Source: Cellulophaga sp. F20128
GTDB lineage: Bacteria > Bacteroidota > Bacteroidia > Flavobacteriales > Flavobacteriaceae
Direction: 5' to 3'
Length of the DNA stretch: 64,000 nucleotides
NCBI RefSeq assembly: GCF_023015805.1
Contig: NZ_JALKBA010000015.1
Location: 1 to 64,000 of the forward strand
The notes under the pieces were generated by a model. That model was not told where the DNA came from. It saw nothing but the letters and a program-made list of their open reading frames with translations, and did not search any database. Below are positions 51,942 through 59,607 of this stretch, one piece after another. Positions within the stretch are counted from its first letter, which is position 1. Every line of letters starts with the position of its first letter. The translations under genes were made by a program, and so were the position numbers.

Positions 51942-53110
51942 TGCAAGAATCACTCAAAGTTGAGTTAAAAAATGAATTTGCCGATCTTTTTGAGATCGAT
52001 GCCAATTTAAACCGGTTAGTAAAACGAATAGAATTACTTAGCTATGTTAATCCCCAGAATTTAGAAAAGGAGAAGCAGCGCTTTTTTGCGTCTAAATTTA
52101 CTGAGGTTCCTGAATTTAAATACCCCAAGTTAAAATTTGATCCTTATAAATTACACCGGTTATTTTTTTCACAACGTTTAGAACGTATAGAAGATGATGC
52201 TATTCGCAAACTTTACCAGGATATCATATACTACTATTCTAATATGATACAGTGTATTGAAACCATTGGCAAGGAAAATAAATTCTACTACAACTCCTTA
52301 AAAATTTACGGTACACCAACAGAGAAAGATGTACAGAACGCAGAGTTTATATTGCATTTTAAGAATGAAGAATTAACTCCAGACCAAGATAAGAAATACA
52401 CGGCTCAGCAAGCAGTTTCTTATTTTGAAGAATTTGGCAAGCAGTATAATTTTCCTATAAATATAAAATTATCTACCAATATTGCAGCAGATGCCATGGT
52501 AAGCAATGCTACTAAAAGTTTGTTCATTAAAAAGAATGCCAAGTTTAGCGACAATCAGTTATTGACCTTGGCACATCACGAAATAGGCGTGCATTTGGTA
52601 ACTACCTATAATGGCGGCTTACAACCTTTGCAAATTTTTTCCAATGGATTTCCTAAGAATGTAGAAACTCAAGAGGGATTGGCTGTTTTTAGCGAATATA
52701 TGAGTGGTGCATTAACTTTAAAAAGATTAAAGGAGTTGTCTTATAGAGTGTTAGCCTCTGATAGTTTGATAAAAGGGTATAATTTTGCAGATACGTTCGA
52801 TTTAATTCACAATCAATACAAATTGAATAAGAACGATGCCTTTTCCATAACATTACGAGCACATCGAGGGGGCGGATTTACTAAAGATAGGCTATACCTT
52901 AGTGGTTTGCGTAAAATATTTAAGCGTTACCAAAATGAAAAATCTATGGATATTTTACTCAGAGGTAAGGTTACCTTAGAATATGAAAATGCCATTACTA
53001 ACTTGGAAAGTATGGGCCTATCTGAAAAAATAACGCATACCAATATTGCCTACAATCAATGTTTAAACAGCAATGAAACACTAGACTTTATATTGAATAA
53101 TTTAAAGTAA
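51941..53110 (+). CDS. DUF1704 QEGLA-motif metallopeptidase (MATCAP-like)
   Basis: A 389-aa protein of the DUF1704 family, annotated elsewhere as 'flavohaemoglobin expression-modulating QEGLA motif protein'. The zinc site is an HExxxH motif, 'LAHHEIGVHLVT' (His213, Glu214, His218), spaced one residue wider than the usual HExxH. The eponymous 'ETQEGLAVFSEYMSG' (Gln244-Ala248) follows and probably gives another ligand. Eukaryotic relatives (MATCAP1/KIAA0895L) are tyrosine carboxypeptidases acting on tubulin tails. The N-terminal 110 residues are helical. Its stop-start overlap TAATG with the upstream gene fixes the operon. What it cleaves is unknown. Confidence 0.85.
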   Translation: MQESLKVELKNEFADLFEIDANLNRLVKRIELLSYVNPQNLEKEKQRFFASKFTEVPEFKYPKLKFDPYKLHRLFFSQRLERIEDDAIRKLYQDIIYYYSNMIQCIETIGKENKFYYNSLKIYGTPTEKDVQNAEFILHFKNEELTPDQDKKYTAQQAVSYFEEFGKQYNFPINIKLSTNIAADAMVSNATKSLFIKKNAKFSDNQLLTLAHHEIGVHLVTTYNGGLQPLQIFSNGFPKNVETQEGLAVFSEYMSGALTLKRLKELSYRVLASDSLIKGYNFADTFDLIHNQYKLNKNDAFSITLRAHRGGGFTKDRLYLSGLRKIFKRYQNEKSMDILLRGKVTLEYENAITNLESMGLSEKITHTNIAYNQCLNSNETLDFILNNLK

Positions 53111-53126
53111 GCTCAAGTTAGCGTCA

Positions 53127-53165
53127 CAAAAAAACTTCCTTTGCTCACAAAAAGAAAAGGAGGTC
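53127..53165. other. Weak hairpin after the DUF1704 gene
   Basis: ACTTCCTTT and AAAGGAGGT can pair with one G-U around a 13-base loop. It may help end the operon transcript, but the T-run is poor. Confidence 0.3.
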
Positions 53166-53189
53166 TTGTTAATTGTAGTGTTTTGGTCA

Positions 53190-53972
53190 CTAATAGTCCG
53201 AATATTCGGTAGGATAAAGCAATAGAATATCTGCCTTATTCATATTGTTTTTGTATTTTTTTTCAGCAGATAATTTTTTCCATACAGGTGAATTCCGAAA
53301 GGTATCCCACTTGGCATCTCGTTGTTCCATATTGGTATGGGTGGTCATATACATCAGGTTTGGCATATGATCTCCTGAAATCACTTTGGCATAGAACACG
53401 GCATTAAACCCTAAATCATTAAATAGTTTAATTTCTCCCCCAGCATTAAACATAGCTACCTTATTCAAATAGGTCTTTTCCGTTGGAGACTCATAACTGC
53501 GGAGTTCATATACTCGGTCGGCTCTTGGGCCTTCTACCGGACTTGGCAACAATTTTGGCATTCCGGTAAAGGCTCGTAAAATAGTGCTGGTAAAGCGTTC
53601 GTAAGGCGGATTTTTGAAGGATGCGTTAATATAATCACTTCCTGCCAATTGGTAGTCTTTATCTTCTGATAAGCGTTTATCTAACCCTTCAAATTGCGAA
53701 AGGGAAGAAAAAGGAATCAAAACATAGATTTTATTTGCTAATGTAAACTTGTTTGGTCTTAGTTTGAAGACACCCACTTGGGTAATTCCTGTTTTATTAA
53801 GTGCAGGTAAAAGCGCTTCTTTTAGGTACAGGTCCATCGCACTTTCCTGTTTTTCATTTTTGATGGTATAGGTTTTTAGTTGGTAGTACTCTTCCTCTTG
53901 TGCGTTAAGGGTTGTGCAAGTGAAGCTTGCCAAAAGTAAAAAGACAAAAAGGGTAGGGAACAGTTTTTTCAT
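53190..53972 (-). CDS. NIPSNAP-family secreted protein
   Basis: A 260-aa protein with a signal peptide ('VFLLLASFTCTTLNAQ', with a possible lipobox) and two NIPSNAP-type ferredoxin-like repeats: 'YYQLKTYTIKNEKQESAMDLYLKEALLPAL' and 'VYELRSYESPTEKTYLNKVAMF'. The final 'RDAKWDTFRNSPVWKKL' is the typical NIPSNAP tail. The function of the secreted flavobacterial versions is unknown. It is a single gene, divergent from the alpha-galactosidase. Confidence 0.85.
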   Translation of the reverse strand: MKKLFPTLFVFLLLASFTCTTLNAQEEEYYQLKTYTIKNEKQESAMDLYLKEALLPALNKTGITQVGVFKLRPNKFTLANKIYVLIPFSSLSQFEGLDKRLSEDKDYQLAGSDYINASFKNPPYERFTSTILRAFTGMPKLLPSPVEGPRADRVYELRSYESPTEKTYLNKVAMFNAGGEIKLFNDLGFNAVFYAKVISGDHMPNLMYMTTHTNMEQRDAKWDTFRNSPVWKKLSAEKKYKNNMNKADILLLYPTEYSDY

Positions 53973-54209
53973 AGTATGTAGTATGTATTCATTACGAACC
54001 TAAATAAATTAGCCCAAATAGCCTATTAATACTCCTAATTTTCACAAATCCTGTAAATTTATGGTTTTTTCACCGCTTCGTTCTTGATTGTTATTTCTAG
54101 TCTGAACTGCTATCTCCCAACAAAAGCAACATTTGTTTTAATTTTAATATCCTATACCGTAAATTGCTACATTTACAATAAATAACAAATACTTATACCC
54201 ACTTTTTTA

Positions 54210-55502
54210 ATGACTTCATTACATAACAAAATTAATATTTTACGATCACTTCCTTTTGTGTTTCTCAGTCTTTCTATGAGCTGTAAAGTGGTTACGAACA
54301 CCAATGCATTACCAGAAACTGTAAATTTAATAAAGCTGGATACAGCTACTCCTATCTATAAAACACCTATTATGGGATGGGCAAGTTGGAATAATTATAG
54401 GGTGAATATCAATGAGTCTATCATTAAATCGCAAGCAGATGCTATGGTAATATCAGGATTAAAGGACGTGGGGTATTCCTATATCAATATTGACGATGGT
54501 TTTTTTGGAGGAAGAGATGCAAGGGGTAATATTGTAGCACATCAAGATAGATTCCCTAACGGAATGAAAACCATGGCTAGTTATATCCATTCAAAAGGAT
54601 TAAAAGCTGGTATTTATTCAGATGCAGGTAGTAATACATGTGCTGCCTATTGGGATAAAGACACCATTGGTGTTGGAATGGGATTGTATGGCTTTGACAA
54701 GCGCGATTTAACTAGATATCTAAAGGAATGGGACTATGATTTTATAAAAGTAGATTGGTGTGGTGGCGAATGGTTGGGATTAGATGAAGAAGTGCGGTAT
54801 ACAGAAATTGGGAAAATTATAAAGGAAATAAAACCAAATGCAGGTTACAATATATGTCGTTGGGAATTCCCTGGAAAATGGGTGACACAAGTGGCCGATT
54901 CTTGGCGGATTTCTGGAGATATAAATAATACTTTTCAATCTATAATGCATATCATTGATCTCAATGCAGATTTATGGATGTACAGTTCAGAGGGGCATTA
55001 TAATGATATGGACATGCTGCAGGTGGGCAGAGGTATGAGTTATGAAGAAGATAAAGCACATTTTTCCATGTGGAGTATGATGCAGTCGCCGCTTTTGCTG
55101 GGGAATGATTTAACCAAAATGAGTGCAGAAACTATTGGTATTGTAACCAATGAAGATGTTATAGCATTAAACCAAAGCCCCTTTTCATACCAAGCCAGAC
55201 GGTTGGTAGATTATGGCGCTTTAGAGGTTTGGGCCAAACCTTTGGTTTCTACAATGAGTGGGGAAGTAGCCGTTGCCTTATTAAACAGGTCAGATACGGA
55301 CACTATTATTCCTTTTGAATTAAAGGCAGTAGGGATTGATGCTTCTAAAACCTATATTTATAAGGATTTATGGTCTAAAAAAACACAGGGTACTACCTTA
55401 AATGAAAAGATAAAAATTGAGGTACCATCACATGGGGTAGTGGTCTTAAAAATCACAGGAACATCCTTGCCGTATAATGTGTTTCAGTATAAGGATAAAT
55501 AG
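54210..55502 (+). CDS. GH27 alpha-galactosidase-like glycoside hydrolase, lipoprotein
   Basis: A 430-aa clan-D glycosidase. A leader ending 'LSMSCKVV' suggests a lipoprotein. The barrel begins 'PIMGWASWNNYRVNINESII', with 'SYINIDDGFFGGRDARG'. The nucleophile is the Asp in 'YDFIKVDWCGGEW' and the acid/base the Asp in 'WRISGDINN'. A C-terminal beta domain ('VAVALLNRSDTDTIIPFEL') completes the fold. It releases terminal alpha-galactose (or alpha-N-acetylgalactosamine) from polysaccharide. No SusCD pair or polysaccharide cluster is next to it, so its glycan is unknown. Confidence 0.9.
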   Translation: MTSLHNKINILRSLPFVFLSLSMSCKVVTNTNALPETVNLIKLDTATPIYKTPIMGWASWNNYRVNINESIIKSQADAMVISGLKDVGYSYINIDDGFFGGRDARGNIVAHQDRFPNGMKTMASYIHSKGLKAGIYSDAGSNTCAAYWDKDTIGVGMGLYGFDKRDLTRYLKEWDYDFIKVDWCGGEWLGLDEEVRYTEIGKIIKEIKPNAGYNICRWEFPGKWVTQVADSWRISGDINNTFQSIMHIIDLNADLWMYSSEGHYNDMDMLQVGRGMSYEEDKAHFSMWSMMQSPLLLGNDLTKMSAETIGIVTNEDVIALNQSPFSYQARRLVDYGALEVWAKPLVSTMSGEVAVALLNRSDTDTIIPFELKAVGIDASKTYIYKDLWSKKTQGTTLNEKIKIEVPSHGVVVLKITGTSLPYNVFQYKDK

Positions 55503-55520
55503 GATTATCCACTTAGATAT

Positions 55521-55547
55521 AGCGAGGATTACTCCTCGCTGTTTTTT
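55521..55547 (+). terminator. Terminator of the GH27 gene
   Basis: AGCGAGGA (55521-55528) pairs with TCCTCGCT (55533-55540) around TTAC, followed by GTTTTTTG, 18 bases after the stop codon. Confidence 0.85.
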
Positions 55548-55563
55548 GAAATGTCATTGTAAG

Positions 55564-57588
55564 TTACAAAGATATATGCTTATTTTTTGGGTACTTCACT
55601 TGGTATGAAAAGCGTTCTTTTTGCGTTGCTTTACTTTTTAAATTTAGGTTCCAACGCAACACTCCGTTTTTAGCATTGTATTCAGCTGCATAGGTCTCCA
55701 TTTCACTCACTTTAATTTCATTGTTTTCGGATAGGGGAATCCTATCCATCAATGTAATGGAGACGCTTGTATTTTTGTTGTTCTTAATTTCAAGATCATA
55801 TGCTCTGTTTAAAATCCTGTTGTTTCCTAAAAAAGATTTGTCCTTAAAATTACGATCTTGTTTTCTTGTTACCGTTATTCCTGCATCAATACCCAACGAA
55901 ATAGTCATTTCTTTAGCAGTTGTATATGGATCTAAGACCGTTTTACCTGCAAATCCTCCTTTGAAATAAATATTAGCTTCACCGGGTAATAAATTAAATT
56001 GTTCCCAATCATTAAAGGCTGCGGTTAAAAATACATTTTCATTGATTACAGGGATGGCCAAATACTCATATTTGGCATCCAAAGTAAAAGTATTTATTTC
56101 CAAGGATATAATATCTCCGTCCGATGCAATAGAATATGGTTTTTTTATGGCAAATAAGGTATGGGTAACATCATTTTCTGTTTTACTCTTTTTTGTCGTA
56201 ATAAGAATTACACCAGCACTTGCATTACTGCCATAAATTCCTGTGGCGTTCTCACTCTTTAGCACTTCCATTGATTGTATGTCTGCAGCATCTATATCGC
56301 CTTCCTCAAAATTTGGCATAGGAACGCCATCTATAACATAGAGCGGTAACTCTTGAGCAACACTTGGGGCTCCTTTAATTTTAATTCCAGCTACCTTTCC
56401 AGACAATGCATTAGACCTACCATAGCCAACAACGACAACCTCATCTAATTGAGCGTGATTTTCTTCCATTCGAGTATTTATAATAGAGGCATAAATAGGG
56501 GTTTCAGAAGAGGTATAACCGATATAAGAAAACTCTAATTCTTGACCGGTTGTAATGACCAAACTATAATTACCATCCAAATCTGTTTGTGTACCATTAT
56601 TGGTTCCTTTAATAACCACATTACAGCCTGGCAAAGGCTGTCCAGATGCATCCGTAACTCTCCCTATTACTTTTTTTACAGCCGGATTGTAGTAATACTT
56701 GCTTTTTTGTATGGCTGTTGGTCTGTACCAATTAGCATTGACAAAATTAAGGTACTGAGCTTCTATGTTTGGTTTTGTTGTCTGTTGTATTGGATTTCCG
56801 GTAGATAAGTTAATTTTCACATGCTGCCAATCCGCACCGGTATTTTGGTATACATTAGCTTTGTATTTTAGTTGTATACTACTATTGAGTGCTTCAGATT
56901 TAATATCATAGGTTGGCACCCAACCAGCATCAGTAACCAAGTAAGAAATCATTAGATTCAAGGAGGTTGCTATAGGAGCGTCAAATTTCACAATCAATTC
57001 ACCTTGTGCAATAGCAGGTCCTTTAGTAAGTTCTTCTTGCTGTAGCCTTAATTCTCTTACTGCTTCGTTATGGCTATTTATTTCTAGGTTGATATTAAAA
57101 ACTTCATTTTTAATGGCTGTAATTCGTTCTCGGTAATACGTGCTAATCTGTTTTAACTTTTCTAAATTTAAAGACTCATTGGTAGCGCTAATACTCCTAT
57201 TCGTTGTTATTAAGAGTTCTTCCTCATGCAAACCTGAAATTTTATTGTTTAACAGCGCTATTTTAGAGGTCAATTCCTTTATCTTATCTTGTACTTTTGA
57301 GGCTTCTGGCAAAACCATAAAGCTATCTAAATAGTTTATTCCATAATCTATAGATACAATGGAAACCGTTTGCAAACCTGAAATCTGAATACTATTTTCA
57401 TCAACTTTAGAAGATAAGCCTGTAAATTTTAACTCGGTAGTTCCAGCAGCTAAATTAAAAGAACTGCTTCTGGTTATATGTGCACCACTGAGATATACGG
57501 TTACTTCTTTAATTTTTGAAGGTATTTTTTTGTCGTTGGCAAAAAGAGTAAATGGAATTAGGAGCAAAATATAGATATAGTTCTTCAT
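55564..57588 (-). CDS. MuiA-family (DUF4140/DUF4139) protein with inserted carboxypeptidase-regulatory and TonB-plug-like segment
   Basis: A 674-aa exported protein (signal peptide to about Ala17). Residues about 25-125 are the DUF4140 N-terminal domain ('KIKEVTVYLSGAHITRS'), about 95-190 a coiled coil, and from about 195 the DUF4139 domain starts ('LNLMISYLVTDAGWVPTYDI'). At about 307-470 it is interrupted: 'VIGRVTDASGQPLPGCNVVIKG' begins a carboxypeptidase-D-regulatory-like domain, and 'VVVVGYGRSNALSGKVAGI' to 'GIYGSNASAGVILITTKK' reproduces the start of a SusC-type plug domain. DUF4139 then resumes to the end. In MuiA-type proteins the function is unclear; the original link is to mucoidy. 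Confidence 0.88.
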   Translation of the reverse strand: MKNYIYILLLIPFTLFANDKKIPSKIKEVTVYLSGAHITRSSSFNLAAGTTELKFTGLSSKVDENSIQISGLQTVSIVSIDYGINYLDSFMVLPEASKVQDKIKELTSKIALLNNKISGLHEEELLITTNRSISATNESLNLEKLKQISTYYRERITAIKNEVFNINLEINSHNEAVRELRLQQEELTKGPAIAQGELIVKFDAPIATSLNLMISYLVTDAGWVPTYDIKSEALNSSIQLKYKANVYQNTGADWQHVKINLSTGNPIQQTTKPNIEAQYLNFVNANWYRPTAIQKSKYYYNPAVKKVIGRVTDASGQPLPGCNVVIKGTNNGTQTDLDGNYSLVITTGQELEFSYIGYTSSETPIYASIINTRMEENHAQLDEVVVVGYGRSNALSGKVAGIKIKGAPSVAQELPLYVIDGVPMPNFEEGDIDAADIQSMEVLKSENATGIYGSNASAGVILITTKKSKTENDVTHTLFAIKKPYSIASDGDIISLEINTFTLDAKYEYLAIPVINENVFLTAAFNDWEQFNLLPGEANIYFKGGFAGKTVLDPYTTAKEMTISLGIDAGITVTRKQDRNFKDKSFLGNNRILNRAYDLEIKNNKNTSVSITLMDRIPLSENNEIKVSEMETYAAEYNAKNGVLRWNLNLKSKATQKERFSYQVKYPKNKHISL

Positions 57589-57610
57589 CGTAGTGGTTTT
57601 TAAGGTTAGT

Positions 57611-57618
57611 CAAACCTA
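57611..57618 (-). promoter_or_regulatory. Putative -7 box of the MuiA-family gene
   Basis: Reads TAGGTTTG on the minus strand, 23 bases upstream of the ATG. Confidence 0.5.
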
Positions 57619-57731
57619 TAACCAAATCCTGCGATATAAAACCAATACTACGCATGTGCATCCCTTTGTAGCGTAAAGTGGTGGTTTGGATGAGTAAACT
57701 CGCTTTTGTTCCAAGCTACAATTGTGAATAC

Positions 57732-58997
57732 CTATTTTTTAACGGCTGTATTAAAATCACCACCACTTGGTAGTTCAAATAATTCCAATTCAAAATAGGG
57801 AGTAGCCGCTAATAAATGATCAAAAATATCGGACATAATGTACTCGTAGTTTTCCCAACGTTTGTCATTGCTAAATGCATAGACTTCCAACGGAATACCT
57901 TGAGGGGTAGGAGCCAATTGCCTTGCCATTATAATCATATCTTTGTTGATAGCGGAATGGTTTTTTAGATAGGTGTCTATATACTTTCTAAAGATGCCAA
58001 TATTAGTCAAGTTTCTACCGTTAATCAATAACGATTTGTCTACATTTTTTTCCGTATTATAAGCAACGATATTTTCTTGTCTGCCAACGATATACTCGGA
58101 AACTAAACCTATTTTTTTTAGCTTTACAAGCTCCTTATCCGTTAAAAATTTAATGCTTTCTTGTTTAATAATAAGGGCTCTCTTTATACGCCTTCCCGGA
58201 GAATTTGTCATACCGCGCCAGTTCTTAAACGAATCAGAGATCAGTGCATAGGTTGGTATGGTGGTAATGGTATTGTCAAAATTTTGAACCTTTACAGTGG
58301 CTAAATTAATCTCAACCACATCGCCATCTGCCCCGTAATTATCAAAGGAAATCCAGTCGCCAATGCGCACCATATCATTGATAGAAACCTGTATGCTGGC
58401 TACAAAACCAAGGATTGTATCTTTAAATATTAATAGAATTACTGCCGATGCTGTTCCTAATCCAGTTAGGAATTTCCAAAGTTCAATTTCCGTTAAAATG
58501 GAAATGGCAAACAATAGGCCTACTGCCCAAAGGAAAATCATAAAAACTTGAATGTAACTGTCTATGGGTTTATCCTTTAAATTGGGTATGGTTTTAAAGT
58601 AATCCTTTATGGTATTTAAGATACTACGTACTACCCAAAGTGAAAGAATAATACCAAAAACCTCCAAACTTTTTAAAGCAAAATGTTCTGCTATTGGAAA
58701 ACTTATAAATACATAAGGAATTATCTTATATGCTACTATCACAGGGACTATATGTGCAATGTTCCGTGGCACCTTATTGCGTACTAGAAAATCGTCAAAA
58801 TTAGTGTCCGTTACACTCGTAAATCGCGCAAATAAGTTTCTGATTACTTTCCGAAGTCCAAAATCAAAAATTAGAAGTACTACGACTAAAATTAACAGTA
58901 ATAATAGGCTATTTAAATATTGCGCAGCAACGTCATTTACTCCTATTTCTACTAAGTAATCATGAATTAAGCAAGCAACGTCTTCCATTGTAAACAT
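57732..58997 (-). CDS. Mechanosensitive ion channel, MscS family (YbdG-like)
   Basis: A 421-aa MscS-type channel with five predicted membrane helices in the first 210 residues, then the conserved MscS core: the pore helix region 'LTGLGTASAVILLIFKDTILGFVASIQVSINDMVRIGDWI' and the beta domain 'GADGDVVEINLATVKVQNFDNTITTIPTYALI'. The C-terminal region is the longer alpha/beta form seen in YbdG/MscM. It releases osmolytes under turgor. MFTMED is used as start; MED 9 bases downstream is an alternative. Confidence 0.92.
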   Translation of the reverse strand: MFTMEDVACLIHDYLVEIGVNDVAAQYLNSLLLLLILVVVLLIFDFGLRKVIRNLFARFTSVTDTNFDDFLVRNKVPRNIAHIVPVIVAYKIIPYVFISFPIAEHFALKSLEVFGIILSLWVVRSILNTIKDYFKTIPNLKDKPIDSYIQVFMIFLWAVGLLFAISILTEIELWKFLTGLGTASAVILLIFKDTILGFVASIQVSINDMVRIGDWISFDNYGADGDVVEINLATVKVQNFDNTITTIPTYALISDSFKNWRGMTNSPGRRIKRALIIKQESIKFLTDKELVKLKKIGLVSEYIVGRQENIVAYNTEKNVDKSLLINGRNLTNIGIFRKYIDTYLKNHSAINKDMIIMARQLAPTPQGIPLEVYAFSNDKRWENYEYIMSDIFDHLLAATPYFELELFELPSGGDFNTAVKK

Positions 58998-59199
58998 ACA
59001 TTCTACATTTTAAAAATTCCAAGTCCTCGGGGCAAGGCCACGAGCCATAAAATGGAAAAATTGAATTGATTTTTAATAACCCTTAGGATTTTAAACCCTG
59101 TAGTTAAAATGAAATGCAAAATTAACCAATAAGAATGTAATTCCCTTGCAAATATGACAGTATTCCTAGAATAGAAAAACCATCAAACAGAACGATTCC
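58998..59199. other. Intergenic region, nothing recognised
   Basis: Upstream region of the MscS gene and downstream of the DCC gene. I see no ORF, terminator or -7 box. Confidence 0.5.
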
Positions 59200-59607
59200 C
59201 TAGTCTAAAAATTTTGCTTTCAGCTCTGGAGTAGGAATCATACACGCTTCCTTTTTACCGTACCATTTGTATCGGTTTTTGGCAATATAGTCATATATAA
59301 AATCATTGAAAGAGGAGGGTAGTTGTTCAAAGATCCATAACAACTGCCAAATTCCACCAAAATGTTTTCCAATTTTTAAGGCTGCCTCAGCTTTCGTATA
59401 ATAAGCAACACCTGGTTCAATCAGGATAATGGAATCCACTTGTGTTGTATCTATATTGCGATCCGAAATAAATTTTTGACCAGTATCTCCTTGTAAGGTA
59501 GCAAAGCGAAAGCTGTCTTTTTTATCGTGCTTAATAATAAATTGCACAGCATTATCACAGAGATTGCAGACCCCATCAAACAGGATTATTTTTTTATCTT
59601 TTTCCAT
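59200..59607 (-). CDS. DCC-type thiol-disulfide oxidoreductase family (DUF393)
   Basis: A 135-aa protein of the DUF393/YuxK family with the DCC motif as 'ILFDGVCNLCDNAVQFII': the Asp and CxxC pair typical of this group. 'FRFATLQGDTGQKFI' and 'YYTKAEAALKIGKHFGG' follow in family order. It is probably a redox-active thiol protein of uncertain role. Its ATG overlaps the mutS2 stop (TAATG), so the two are translationally coupled. Confidence 0.9.
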   Translation of the reverse strand: MEKDKKIILFDGVCNLCDNAVQFIIKHDKKDSFRFATLQGDTGQKFISDRNIDTTQVDSIILIEPGVAYYTKAEAALKIGKHFGGIWQLLWIFEQLPSSFNDFIYDYIAKNRYKWYGKKEACMIPTPELKAKFLD

